In this document: positions 1 to 7,840 of the stretch, piece after piece
Layout of the letters: each line of letters begins with the position of its first letter
How positions within the stretch are numbered: the first letter of the stretch is position 1
Assembly: GCF_014287895.1 (NCBI RefSeq)
Contig: NZ_JACOPP010000015.1
Coordinates: forward strand, 3,782 to 67,781
Direction of reading: 5' to 3'
DNA length: 64,000 nt
DNA from: Lawsonibacter hominis
Lineage (GTDB): Bacteria > Bacillota > Clostridia > Oscillospirales > Oscillospiraceae
The notes under the pieces: generated by a model
Seen by the model: the letters and a program-made list of their open reading frames with translations, nothing else
Databases searched by the model: none
Told to the model about the DNA's origin: nothing
Translations under genes and position numbers: made by a program

Positions 1-131
1 CCCAGGCCATTGGTCACAGCCACGAGGATGGCGGCCAAGGCTCCGGCTACCACCACATGCACGCCTTTATACACCAGGATGATCAGAAGCGCCAATGCTA
101 CAAAAATACCAATTAGACCGATTATGTTCAT
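1..131 (-). CDS. GntP-family permease, N-terminal fragment (runs off the window)
   Basis: Only the first 43 codons are inside the window. They encode a hydrophobic start (MNIIGLIGIFVALALLIILV, then a short polar turn and a second hydrophobic run), which resembles the first two membrane segments of GntP/gluconate-type permeases that import sugar acids or small carboxylates. The ATG at 131 is preceded on the minus strand by an AGGAAGG ribosome site. The gene lies 35 bp downstream of the LVIVD-repeat gene on the same strand, so the two probably form one operon. The family call rests on a short fragment; another 10-12 helix carboxylate permease is possible. Confidence 0.55.
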   Translation of the reverse strand, partial: MNIIGLIGIFVALALLIILVYKGVHVVVAGALAAILVAVTNGL

Positions 132-166
132 CTGTTTTCCTTCCTCTCTTTTTATAGTCTCCCAAA

Positions 167-1534
167 TCAGTCCAGCTTCATCCGCAAAATATATACGCCG
201 TCATGGAAGGTGTCTACGTAGATATAGCCCCTATCGTCCACCACACAATCTTCGGTAGTGCCCAGCAAGGGACCGGGCTGCGGCACGTCAAACAAAGGGC
301 GTTCAGGATTGGGCGGAATGAAATAGGCCAGTTCCTTGATATAGTAGGGATCAGACACATCATATACACGTAATCCAGCATGGAAATAGCAGCAATAAAC
401 CCGGTTCGGATTCTCCTCCAGCCCTGGCTTACCCATGGGTTCATGAAGGTTGTGCGGGCCAAAGGGGCCTTGGCAACCGATGCCGCAGTTATTAAAGTTG
501 GGGTAGGGGAAATCAGCAGGAACCTCCGGATAGGGGAATTCGGCAACGAGCGTCGGATCAGAGGGATCGGATACATCAATCATGTGCAAGTTGTTCATAG
601 GTTGTGCCCCACCCTGAACAACATCGTACTCTTTGGACAGCAATTCCTTGTTCCAGCTCATGAAACGCTCGCCCTCATTGCTAAGAACCGCAAAATTACG
701 CCCGGCAAGGGGCAAGAACGTATGACAGCGGGCGCCAGCGCGTTTTCCGGAGAAGGGAGGCTGCATCATAATTTGTCCCAGCAACTTGGGACGCGTCACA
801 TCCTTCATATCCAAAATGACACCGCCACCGGCCCAATATCCACAATAAGCCTTACCATCTTGAACATAGGCCGGCCCATGAAGATGAGGCCAATCTTTTT
901 CATCCATGTGACCCACAGGATAAGTTCCGTCGATCTGTCCATCAGCAAACTGTTCCGGTTTCCACCAACGACCAATCTCCCTGGGCTCCTTGGGGTCGGA
1001 GATATCAAGAATCCGAAGAATTTCAGCAATGTAACCCGGACAGTCAGCGGTCAGATACAGGTAGGGGCCGCCGTTGTACATAAATCTGTGTACACCCATA
1101 CCTCCCTCAAATCCGGTTTCCCAGTGCGAAAGCAGTTCCGGCTTCTCGGGATCCTTAATGCTGTAAATATTGATACCGCTGATGCATTTATCTTCCCATT
1201 TGCAGCCATGAAGGTACGGAATGCCACCCCCCAGTGCCACAACCATCAAATTCTCTGCTATCTGGATCTTAGGAGTACTTTGCTTTTTGTAAACCTGAGG
1301 ATCACACACTTCGAAATAGTCCACAAAACGGATGTTCCCAGGATCTGTTACGTTCAGGATCGTAACGCCCGCGCCCTTGAAGGAACCACAATACAGGTAG
1401 TAGCAGCCATCCTCAGTCTTGTGCAAGGCCATCTGAAAAGCCATGATACCGTTGAGGTCGTGATATCCTGCCACTTCCATGTTTTTGATGTAGCCCTGAT
1501 TTTCCGCGTTCTTCGCATAGAATGGTATACCCAT
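167..1534 (-). CDS. LVIVD-repeat beta-propeller-like protein
   Basis: A 455-residue protein with no signal peptide, so probably cytoplasmic. It contains repeated units of the LVIVD type: short blocks of the form hydrophobic-hydrophobic-D-[IV]-[ST]-D-P, for example LDISDPKEP, IDVSDPSDP and YDVSDPYY, spaced through the whole length. Such repeats build beta-propeller folds, but the family has no fixed enzymatic role. The ORF extends 23 codons further upstream, but the ATG at 1534 has an AAAGGAGG ribosome site at good spacing and is preferred. It is followed by a GntP-like permease, suggesting the pair handles one imported substrate; that substrate cannot be read from sequence. The coding sequence is less GC-rich than the downstream core genes. 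Confidence 0.8.
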   Translation of the reverse strand: MGIPFYAKNAENQGYIKNMEVAGYHDLNGIMAFQMALHKTEDGCYYLYCGSFKGAGVTILNVTDPGNIRFVDYFEVCDPQVYKKQSTPKIQIAENLMVVALGGGIPYLHGCKWEDKCISGINIYSIKDPEKPELLSHWETGFEGGMGVHRFMYNGGPYLYLTADCPGYIAEILRILDISDPKEPREIGRWWKPEQFADGQIDGTYPVGHMDEKDWPHLHGPAYVQDGKAYCGYWAGGGVILDMKDVTRPKLLGQIMMQPPFSGKRAGARCHTFLPLAGRNFAVLSNEGERFMSWNKELLSKEYDVVQGGAQPMNNLHMIDVSDPSDPTLVAEFPYPEVPADFPYPNFNNCGIGCQGPFGPHNLHEPMGKPGLEENPNRVYCCYFHAGLRVYDVSDPYYIKELAYFIPPNPERPLFDVPQPGPLLGTTEDCVVDDRGYIYVDTFHDGVYILRMKLD

Positions 1535-1633
1535 GGATTTGTCCTCCTTTATCATTTTTGTGGGATTGATTCCAGAAAGAATTTTATAAAATGCACAAAA
1601 CAAAATCCAATCCCAAAGTTATGATGGGAAAGG

Positions 1634-1649
1634 ATAACAAATATGTTAT
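1634..1649. promoter_or_regulatory. Palindromic operator candidate upstream of the LVIVD gene
   Basis: ATAACA-AATA-TGTTAT is a perfect 6-4-6 inverted repeat about 100 bp upstream of the minus-strand ATG at 1534. It lies in AT-rich DNA that also contains -10-like sequences. It is a plausible repressor or activator site; the regulator is unknown. Confidence 0.4.
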
Positions 1650-1693
1650 AATTAATTGTGCTTTTACATACTTCTTCATTAGAACACCTGACT

Positions 1694-1709
1694 CTGTAAT
1701 ATATTACAG
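1694..1709. promoter_or_regulatory. Perfect 16-bp palindrome, operator candidate
   Basis: CTGTAATATATTACAG is its own reverse complement. It lies between the divergent LVIVD gene (minus) and the micro-ORF/M16 operon (plus), about 45 bp from the first inverted repeat. Its perfect dyad and AT-rich centre fit a dimeric transcription factor site. Confidence 0.45.
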
Positions 1710-1794
1710 CCAGTAGGTAAAACCACTATGTACCAAGCTATAACAACCACCTGCCCTCACTGGCTCAGGGAGCGCTAGACCCGGAATTTCCCGG

Positions 1795-1823
1795 CTGACA
1801 AGCGCCTGCGGATATGGTATAAT
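1795..1823 (+). promoter_or_regulatory. Sigma-A promoter of the micro-ORF/M16 peptidase operon
   Basis: CTGACA, a 17 bp spacer and TATAAT preceded by TG (extended -10, TGGTATAAT). It lies about 175 bp upstream of the first ribosome site on the plus strand. Confidence 0.6.
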
Positions 1824-1997
1824 AGCCGCGATACGGTTATGATACCGCTTGAGCGGCACGGTCTGCTCCCGCCCTGCAGGCTTCAACCGCGGACGCCGCC
1901 GCGTGCCCCTTGCCCGGCACGTCCGGTCCGCCCCCTGCGGGACGGCCGCGCCGGAACCGCAGCACGACCCCATTTGAACCAGAAGGAGCGAGGCGTG

Positions 1998-2087
1998 ATG
2001 ACAAAAACAAAAGTCCTGGGTTACCTGGCCCTTGTCCTGCTCTGCACGGCGGTGGTTTTACTGCTGATCGCCCTGCGCGGGTCCTAA
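1998..2087 (+). CDS. 29-residue single-membrane-span peptide
   Basis: A micro-ORF beginning MTKTKVLGYLALVLL and continuing with one uninterrupted hydrophobic segment of about 20 residues, ending in ALRGS. The ATG at 1998 has a strong AGAAGGAG ribosome site 6-8 bases upstream and the reading frame is closed by TAA. It sits between a good promoter and the M16 peptidase gene, 23 bp ahead of that gene, so it is probably the first cistron of the operon. A short basic N-terminus followed by a single helix suggests a membrane peptide with its N-terminus in the cytoplasm. No function can be assigned. It could instead be a translated leader that couples to the peptidase gene. Confidence 0.55.
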   Translation: MTKTKVLGYLALVLLCTAVVLLLIALRGS

Positions 2088-2110
2088 ATTCAATTACAAG
2101 AGGTCTTTTC

Positions 2111-3358
2111 ATGTACGAAACGATCCCCCTTCCCAACGGGGTGCGCATCCTGACCGAGCGGGTGCCCTATGTGCGCTCGGCCGCTCTGGGCATCTGGGTG
2201 GGCACCGGCTCCCGTCACGAGCGAAGCGGCGCCAATGGCGCCGCCCATTTTATTGAGCATATGCTGTTCAAGGGCACCCAGCACCGCACCGCCGAGAAGC
2301 TGGCCGGGGAAATGGACGCGGTGGGCGGACAGATCAACGCCTTTACCACCAAAGAGTGCACCTGCTTTTACGCCCGGGTGCTGGATACCCACCTCGCCCA
2401 GGCCGCCGATATCCTGTGCGACATGTTCTTCTCCTCCCGGTTCGACGAGGCCGACGTTGCCACCGAGCGGGGCGTCATCCTGGAGGAGATCGGCATGTAC
2501 GAGGACAACCCCGAGGATCTGTGCGCCGAGCGGCTGGCGGCGGCGGTCTTTCAGGGCACCCCTCTGGCCCGCCCCATCCTGGGCCGCAAGGCCACCCTGG
2601 AGAAAATGAGCGGAGCCTGGCTGCGGGACTACAAGGCCGCCCACTATGGTCCGGAACGGATCGTGGTGGCGTTGGCGGGCAGCTTTGCCCAGGCCGACGT
2701 GGACTCCCTGCGCGCCCGCTTTTCCGCCATGGAGGCCAGGCCCCTTCCCCCCTCCCCGCCGGGGCGCTACACCCCTGCCGTCACGGTCAAACGCAAGGCC
2801 ATCGAGCAAAACCACCTGACCCTGGCCTTCCCCGGCCTGCCCTTTGCCGACGAGCGGCGCTTTACCCTCCAGCTGCTCTCCTCCATCCTGGGGGGCGGCA
2901 TGTCCTCCCGTCTGTTCCAGCAGGTCCGGGAACAGCGCGGACTGTGCTACTCCATCTACTCCTATGGCACCTGCCATGACGATACCGGCTATTTCGGGGT
3001 CTATACCGCCTTGGGCCGGGAGACGGAGGGAGCGGCGCTGGAGACGGTCTTCTCCGTCATTCGGGACTTTGCCGAGCATGGGGTCACGGAGGAGGAGCTC
3101 TCCCGCGCCCGGGAGCAGTCCAAGGCCAATGTGCTCATGGGGCTGGAGTCCACCCAGTCCCGCATGAGCAGTTTGGGCCGGGGGGCGCTGCTGGTGGGCC
3201 GGGTACTGGACGAAGACGAGGTCATCGCCCGCTACGACGCGGTCACCCGGGAGGACGTACGCCGGCTGGCCCAGGAGCTGTTCCAGTTTCAGAACGCCTC
3301 CCTCTCGGCAGTCGGCCGGGTCGGGAGTGCCGACGCCTACTGGGCGCTGCTGCAGTAA
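2111..3358 (+). CDS. M16-family zinc peptidase (pitrilysin/processing-peptidase type)
   Basis: A 415-residue protein of the single-unit M16B class, which works as a dimer or with a partner to degrade or process peptides. The inverted zinc motif HFIEH (H46, E49, H50) is intact, followed by a conserved acidic stretch containing ILEEIGMYEDNPED. The C-terminal half carries the expected second M16 domain with the sequence GGGMSSRLFQQVREQRGLCYSIYS. Length and order match the Bacillus YmxG/MlpA group. The ATG at 2111 has AGAGG at 7-base spacing; the much longer upstream ORF extension is not coding. The gene ends 25 bp before a strong bidirectional terminator shared with the convergent LysR gene. Confidence 0.9.
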   Translation: MYETIPLPNGVRILTERVPYVRSAALGIWVGTGSRHERSGANGAAHFIEHMLFKGTQHRTAEKLAGEMDAVGGQINAFTTKECTCFYARVLDTHLAQAADILCDMFFSSRFDEADVATERGVILEEIGMYEDNPEDLCAERLAAAVFQGTPLARPILGRKATLEKMSGAWLRDYKAAHYGPERIVVALAGSFAQADVDSLRARFSAMEARPLPPSPPGRYTPAVTVKRKAIEQNHLTLAFPGLPFADERRFTLQLLSSILGGGMSSRLFQQVREQRGLCYSIYSYGTCHDDTGYFGVYTALGRETEGAALETVFSVIRDFAEHGVTEEELSRAREQSKANVLMGLESTQSRMSSLGRGALLVGRVLDEDEVIARYDAVTREDVRRLAQELFQFQNASLSAVGRVGSADAYWALLQ

Positions 3359-3383
3359 ACAGTCAAAAACAGGCCTGCTGCAA

Positions 3384-3414
3384 AAAACCGGGCGGCCACA
3401 TGCCGCCCGGTTTT
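3384..3414. terminator. Bidirectional intrinsic terminator
   Basis: A perfect 13-bp stem (AAAACCGGGCGGC with its complement) around a 5-nt loop, with A-rich and T-rich ends. It separates the convergent M16 peptidase and LysR genes. Confidence 0.85.
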
Positions 3415-3435
3415 GTCAGCTGCAGCGCCCGCTTT

Positions 3436-4320
3436 TCAGGCCTCCAGGCATTGGATGAACTCCTCCAGCCGCGGGGTGTTCTCCTGACTCCAGCACACGG
3501 AGATCGAGGGCTGCTGCCAGCCCTCCAGCACGGGGGTGGGGTAAAACAGGAGCTCGCCGCCCTGGTTGCGGTAAAACTCCCGGAATGCCACGCTGACTCC
3601 CTTGCCCGCCTGGAGCGCCAGTTCCATGGCGTTGATGCTGTTGAAATACTTGAACTCCGGCTCAAACCCCAGCTTGCGGCAGTGGGTCAGCACCGTGTCG
3701 CTGGCGTAGGTGGAATAGTTGGGCGCAAAGGCATAGATCACCTGGCCCTTCAGGTCGGACAGGGTGACCTGCTCCCGCCGGGCCAGGGGGTGGCGCCTGG
3801 AGAGGATGATAAAGACGTCCATATCCCGCAGATTGCGGAACTGGTAGCGGTCGGGCAGGCGTGCCACCTCATAATTGAAGGTGACGATGGCGTCCACCTG
3901 ACCCATGAAAAGCCACTCCTGCACCTGCAGAAAGCCGCCGATCTCATACTCCAGCTCTCCGCCGGGATGGGCCTCATTATAGGCGCTCAGCCGGGGCAAC
4001 ACAAAGTCCACCACGCCGCACAGCTCCAAAAGGCCGATGCGGATGGAGGGCCGCCCCGCGTCCTGCACCGCCCGGGCACGGACCACCGCCTGATCGCAGC
4101 GCTCCAGCATGGCGCTCCATTCCCCCTGAAGCAGCTTGCCCGCGTCGGTGAGGGCCACCTTGGCGGTGCTGCGCTCGAACAGGCGCACGCCGATCTCCCG
4201 TTCCAGCTTGGCCACCTGCTTGCTGACGCACTGCTGGGACACAAACAGCCGTGCCGCCGCCGCCGTGAAGTTCAGACACTCGGCCACCGCTAAAAAATAC
4301 TTGATCTGGATCAGGTTCAC
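3436..4320 (-). CDS. LysR-family transcriptional regulator
   Basis: A 294-residue protein with the canonical N-terminal winged helix-turn-helix (MNLIQIKYFLAVAE, then AARLFVSQQCVSKQVAKLEREIGVR in shorter pieces) and a C-terminal periplasmic-binding-protein-like effector domain. The length is typical for the family. The start at 4320 is the only one that preserves the HTH. The gene is convergent with the M16 peptidase, and on its upstream side there is no coding neighbour for 600 bp, so its target is not obvious. Its promoter region contains a 28-bp motif that recurs upstream of the DnaD-like gene (see 4361-4388). The effector ligand is unknown. Confidence 0.9.
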   Translation of the reverse strand: MNLIQIKYFLAVAECLNFTAAAARLFVSQQCVSKQVAKLEREIGVRLFERSTAKVALTDAGKLLQGEWSAMLERCDQAVVRARAVQDAGRPSIRIGLLELCGVVDFVLPRLSAYNEAHPGGELEYEIGGFLQVQEWLFMGQVDAIVTFNYEVARLPDRYQFRNLRDMDVFIILSRRHPLARREQVTLSDLKGQVIYAFAPNYSTYASDTVLTHCRKLGFEPEFKYFNSINAMELALQAGKGVSVAFREFYRNQGGELLFYPTPVLEGWQQPSISVCWSQENTPRLEEFIQCLEA

Positions 4321-4360
4321 GGGTGGGACCTCCTTTCCGGGGCTTCCCCTTCCTGGGTTT

Positions 4361-4388
4361 TATTATATCGCAACCTCTGGTTGTTGTA
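4361..4388 (-). promoter_or_regulatory. Promoter/operator motif of the LysR gene, shared with 7772-7799
   Basis: Read on the minus strand it contains TACAACAAC, a GGTTG half-site and a TATAAT -10 box. 23 of 28 positions are identical to the stretch at 7772-7799 in front of the DnaD-like gene, in the same orientation and about 40 bp from the start codon. The plus strand carries CAACC-TCT-GGTTG, a perfect 5-3-5 inverted repeat, so this is both a promoter and a likely operator. Confidence 0.5.
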
Positions 4389-4399
4389 TATTGCAAAAA

Positions 4400-4887
4400 T
4401 CCCCTCCCATGAATTTTTTCAAAAAACCTGTACGGAAACCGGACGCCGGTGCGTATCTGGTTTTGACCGCAACGGGAATTACTGCAGGTACACGCAAGCG
4501 CAAGGCGTGTTTGAAATCGGGACATATGCCGAAGGGGGATAAAACCAGATTTCCTTAACTGCAAGCACGGGGGCATACCGCCGTGTTCTGCGTACAAGGG
4601 ACGCCACCTATTTATTTGCAGGAGAAGATTTGTCAAGGGGTCTTTTTGCCAATTGTAACATTTTCTTTTCGGATAGCTTTGCCACTTGCTCAGAGGGGCA
4701 TAACAAGCCAAAAAGGGACACGCTTGCGCTCAGATGGGCGTGGGTGTGTTTTTGCCTTTCGTCCCCCTCGGAGAGCGCACGACTGCCGTTAGGCAGTACC
4801 ACCGTCGCCCCTTGGGCGGTGGTGAGTAAGTGCGCCCTTACATAGGGGACTGGAAAACACATGACTGCCTTCTTTGAATGCCAGAGG
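4400..4887. other. Gene-poor, AT-richer stretch, probable remnant of an integrated element
   Basis: About 490 bp with no convincing gene on either strand. A 99-codon minus-strand ORF (4608-4907) has no ribosome site. The composition is clearly less GC-rich than the flanks, and the stretch leads into a small AT-rich membrane-protein gene. I read it as a decayed piece of horizontally acquired DNA; no terminal repeats could be identified. Confidence 0.35.
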
Positions 4888-4893
4888 TATAAT
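4888..4893 (+). promoter_or_regulatory. Putative -10 box for the 53-residue membrane protein
   Basis: TATAAT lies 42 bp upstream of the ATG at 4935. No good -35 hexamer is found 16-18 bp further upstream, so this is a weak call. Confidence 0.35.
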
Positions 4894-4934
4894 TTAGACG
4901 GATACACAAACTTGAAGTTAAGGAGGCAAACAGT

Positions 4935-5096
4935 ATGAAGAAAATGGTATTTGGAATAGCATTGATTTTGTTCGGATTTAGCATGGCTTACATTTCTGTG
5001 CAGGCGCAGTGGGCGATTATGCAGTTAGCATCTCTGCTGTCTGTGTTCATTGGACTGGGTTTTTCAATTTTGGGATTTATTGAGAGAGATAAATAA
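4935..5096 (+). CDS. Small two-helix membrane protein (53 aa)
   Basis: A 53-residue protein beginning MKKMVFGIALILFGFSMAYI. It has two hydrophobic segments (about residues 5-22 and 29-49) separated by a short QAQWAIMQ stretch, and a charged C-terminus ERDK. The ATG at 4935 has a near-perfect AAGGAGG ribosome site 8-10 bases upstream, and a -10 box lies 42 bp ahead. A and T are strongly preferred at third positions, unlike the surrounding GC-rich genes, which points to recent transfer. A stem-loop follows 24 bp after the stop. Function unknown; the two-helix hairpin plan is common among small accessory membrane proteins of mobile elements. Confidence 0.7.
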   Translation: MKKMVFGIALILFGFSMAYISVQAQWAIMQLASLLSVFIGLGFSILGFIERDK

Positions 5097-5120
5097 ATTC
5101 CGGTTTGTCGGGTCGATAAT

Positions 5121-5157
5121 AAGATGTGCGGCAGCGCTCTAAGCTGTCGCACATCTT
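5121..5157 (+). terminator. Stem-loop after the small membrane-protein gene
   Basis: A 15-bp RNA stem (AAGATGTGCGGCAGC against GCTGTCGCACATCTT, one G-U pair) around a 7-nt loop. It lacks a strong U-tract but is placed right after the stop codon. Confidence 0.55.
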
Positions 5158-5299
5158 GATTACCCGCGAACAGAACGGACGGCATTTGTCAAGGCCGGGC
5201 GTAAAGCGTTGTCCGTTCTGCTACACATTATAGGCACATCCTCCTTTTAGCGGGGGGCATTCACCACAAATGAGCCGCCAGCCGTTGTATATTAGGTGG

Positions 5300-5700
5300 T
5301 AAAAACCACCCTTTACAGATTACATCTCAGACGCCGATTTGATCTCCTTCACCAAGCAATCCGATATCCCCAGCTTTTCCGGATACGCCGGAGAGCAGAC
5401 CCTGCTCCAACTACCTGCGTGACCGGTACCGGGAAGCGCCGGCCCTGTATCTCCGGGGCGATCCGGAGAAGCCGTACGTATCCTCTAATTGCGAGATGCC
5501 GCCCATTGAGCCGGGGTTAATGGCAGGGATAGGCGAGTCGGATGCCGCCCGCAGGACGAAGCAATACCGCAGCCATCTGATCGATCTCAAATTGTTCCGT
5601 CAGATGCGGGAGGAGAACAAGTCCCGACCGGGCGCACCGCAAGCGGCCAAGGGGGGCCACCCATCCCCCGCTCCGCCGCTCCCCATGCGACCGGATCGGC
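5300..5700 (+). pseudogene. Degenerate coding remnant
   Basis: Shifting plus-strand frames give protein-like pieces (YISDADLISFTKQSD, then after a stop and frame change NYLRDRYREAPALYL, and EPGLMAGIGESDAARRTKQY). None has a start with a ribosome site or an uninterrupted frame of normal length. The stretch ends at a strong plus-strand terminator (5710-5747). I read it as a decayed gene or the tail of an old insertion; the parent family is not recognised. Confidence 0.3.
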
Positions 5701-5709
5701 AAACAGAGC

Positions 5710-5747
5710 GGCCCCGGGGAACGGACCTGCGTTCCCCGGGGCCTTTT
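5710..5747 (+). terminator. Strong intrinsic terminator
   Basis: A perfect 14-bp stem (GGCCCCGGGGAACG and complement) with loop GACCTG, followed by TTTT on the plus strand. It also sits just past the stop of the minus-strand DnaI-like gene. Confidence 0.8.
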
Positions 5748-5753
5748 ACGGCG

Positions 5754-6758
5754 TTACAGCCGCTGCTTGCGCAAAAGCCGGATATCCTCGCCGTAGAAGG
5801 GGAGCACCCGGTATTCCCCCTCCAGCCGGGAGGCGATCTGGCCGGTGTAGCGGCGGCGTACCTCGTCCATGGACAGGTTGGAGGAGATCACCGTCCGCTT
5901 GTCCGCCATCAGGCGGGCGTTGACCAGGGTATACAGGGCGGACTGGACAAAGGGGGTAGTCAGCTCGCTGCCCAGGTCGTCCAGGATCAGCAGATCGCAG
6001 CCCAGATACCGCCGGGTCTCGTCCCGGGCCTCCTCCGCGTCCAGCTTGTCCCGGGCAAATTTCTGCTCCTCAAAGCGGGCGAAAATATTCACCGCCGTAT
6101 CATAGACCACGGAAAAGCCGTTTTCCGACACGGTGCGGGCGATACAGGCGGACAAAAAGGTCTTCCCGAGCCCCGGGGCGCCGGTCAGGAAGAGGTTTTT
6201 GAAGTAGAATTTTCCAAACTTCTGGGCGTAATTCAGGCACACCTCATAGATAAACTCCATGTTCTCCCGGGGGGAGACGGCCTCCCCCGGCCAGGCCTGG
6301 GCATTATAGTAGTCCAGGGAAAACGCGTCAAAGGACTGCTCTCCCAGTTCCAGCAGCTTGGACAGCTCCCGGATCTGCTCCTGGGCGCAGAGCGTTTTCA
6401 AACAGGTGCACATCTCCACGCCGATCCACCCCGTATCCTTACATTTGGGGCAGGCGGGACGCTCGTCCAGGGCGTCGGCCGGATAGCCCGCACCGGTCAG
6501 CAGGGCGGTGCGTTCGGCCTGCAGGTCCAGGTTCCGGTCCCGGATCACGCCGATGGCGGGGGCCGGGTCCCGGCCCTCCCGCAGGGAGGCTGAAATGATC
6601 TGCAAAATGGTCCCCCGCAGCTGCCTGTCGATCTCCGCCACCCGGGGCAGGCGCCGGTAGATCTCCGCCCGCCGGCGCTCCAGCTCCCGCGCCCGGTCCT
6701 CCCGGGCTTCCTCCAGACGCCGGGCGGCCCGGCGCAGAACGCTCGCCTCGTAGGCCAT
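5754..6758 (-). CDS. DnaI/DnaC-like AAA+ helicase loader
   Basis: A 334-residue ATPase that probably loads the replicative helicase at initiation or restart. It shows an N-terminal arginine-rich helical region, a four-cysteine zinc module (C103, C106, C117, C119 in CPKCKDTGWIGVEMCTC), then an AAA+ core with Walker A GAPGLGKT (193-200) and Walker B LLILDDLG (D260, D261). The sensor-1 region is ISSNLS. This order is that of Bacillus DnaI and related DnaC-type loaders. It is 3 bp downstream of the DnaD-like gene on the same strand, the classic primosome pairing, so the two are co-translated. Confidence 0.9.
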   Translation of the reverse strand: MAYEASVLRRAARRLEEAREDRARELERRRAEIYRRLPRVAEIDRQLRGTILQIISASLREGRDPAPAIGVIRDRNLDLQAERTALLTGAGYPADALDERPACPKCKDTGWIGVEMCTCLKTLCAQEQIRELSKLLELGEQSFDAFSLDYYNAQAWPGEAVSPRENMEFIYEVCLNYAQKFGKFYFKNLFLTGAPGLGKTFLSACIARTVSENGFSVVYDTAVNIFARFEEQKFARDKLDAEEARDETRRYLGCDLLILDDLGSELTTPFVQSALYTLVNARLMADKRTVISSNLSMDEVRRRYTGQIASRLEGEYRVLPFYGEDIRLLRKQRL

Positions 6759-6761
6759 GGC

Positions 6762-7739
6762 TTATCCCCCCTCCTCACGCTGTTTTTTCATAAAGGCCCG
6801 CATCCGCTCCAGGTCCTCCCGTACCCGCGCGTCCGCCTCGCCTGGGGCGGCGGAGCGCCCGGGTTCCGCCGCCCCCGCCCGGACCGGCCGCGGCCGGTCT
6901 CCCGCCTCGATCTCCGCCAGGGTATGCAGGTTCTTTTTGTGCCAGAGGCACAAGATCCCGTTCATGTAATCCCAGTCCATGCCCTGCTTTTTGTATACCG
7001 TCTTTTCGTAAGCAAGGCGGAGGGCCTCGTCCCCAAAGCCCATATCCGTCCAGGCTGCGATCTTTTTCCGTTCCTTCTCCACCAGGGGGCGGGGCTTCTG
7101 ATCCAGCAGGCGCAGGATCTCCCCTTCCCGGGTACGCAGGGTCGCCAGGCGCTTCAGGTGCTGCTCGGCGGCCTCCAGCGTATCCGCCCCCTGCCGCTTC
7201 CAAAGGAAGCCTTCCTTCTGGACCTGCGACATGCTGGGCACCCGCCCGGGCCCGTACTTGCGCTGGAATTCCTCCACGCACCAGCTCACCAGCAGGCAGA
7301 TGACCTCCGGGGGCAGGCCCAGGTAGTCGTACAGGGTAAACAGGCTCTTGAGCCCGGCCGTGGAGAGGATCTTCCCCAGCCGCCGCTGGACCTCGGCGAC
7401 CAGGCCCGGAAAGCCGGAGCGTCCGTCCTCCAGTTCCCGCGTAATGTCGGCGGCGGAGTATTCCGGCGGCCCCTCCGGCTCCGGCGGCGCCGGAGGAGGA
7501 GCCGGCTGGGCGCTTTGTTCCGCCAGGCCCAGCTGCGCCAGCGCCTCCAGGGCGGCGTCCAGCCGCACCCCGTCCCAGCGCAGGGCCCTCCGGGCCGCGT
7601 CTGGTGCGGCGGAACGCCCGTGACGCAGCAGCCACAGGTAGAGCAGCGCCGCGTCTCCGTTCCCGGCGCGCAGCAGCCGGTCCGCCGCCGGACCGGTCAT
7701 CGATACGATCTCTCCAGGCAGCAGCAGCTCCTGTGCCAC
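6762..7739 (-). CDS. DnaD-domain replication initiation protein
   Basis: A 325-residue protein with an N-terminal winged-helix-like region (residues 1-75), a proline/alanine-rich linker, and two DnaD (DnaB_2) domains. The second carries the diagnostic YxxxxxxxGMDWDYMNGIL-type signature near residue 255-275. DnaD/DnaB proteins remodel origin DNA and recruit the DnaI loader, and the loader gene follows by 3 bp. Translation starts at GTG 7739 behind GGAGGGAGGG. The promoter region contains the 28-bp motif shared with the LysR gene at 4.3 kb, so the replication operon may respond to the same regulator. Confidence 0.85.
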   Translation of the reverse strand: MAQELLLPGEIVSMTGPAADRLLRAGNGDAALLYLWLLRHGRSAAPDAARRALRWDGVRLDAALEALAQLGLAEQSAQPAPPPAPPEPEGPPEYSAADITRELEDGRSGFPGLVAEVQRRLGKILSTAGLKSLFTLYDYLGLPPEVICLLVSWCVEEFQRKYGPGRVPSMSQVQKEGFLWKRQGADTLEAAEQHLKRLATLRTREGEILRLLDQKPRPLVEKERKKIAAWTDMGFGDEALRLAYEKTVYKKQGMDWDYMNGILCLWHKKNLHTLAEIEAGDRPRPVRAGAAEPGRSAAPGEADARVREDLERMRAFMKKQREEGG

Positions 7740-7771
7740 GGGCGTCCCTCCCTCCGCAGGTATTGTGTTTC

Positions 7772-7799
7772 TATCATATCACAACCTTCCGTTGTTGTA
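7772..7799 (-). promoter_or_regulatory. Promoter/operator motif of the DnaD-DnaI operon, shared with 4361-4388
   Basis: On the minus strand it has TACAACAAC, then GGTTG and an extended -10 (TGATATGAT). It matches 4361-4388 at 23 of 28 positions with the same distance to the start codon. On the plus strand CAAC-CTTCC-GTTG forms a short dyad. Confidence 0.5.
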
Positions 7800-7840
7800 C
7801 ACAAAAAACATCTGCGGGCATTCCGTTCTGCCGCCCTCCG

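Noticed and set aside
4608..4907. 99-codon minus-strand ORF
   Set aside because: No ribosome site or promoter and no recognisable domain; treated as part of the decayed region.
5496..6593. 365-codon plus-strand ORF opposite the DnaI-like gene
   Set aside because: It is the antisense shadow of a well-defined AAA+ gene, has no ribosome site and a low-complexity GC-driven composition.
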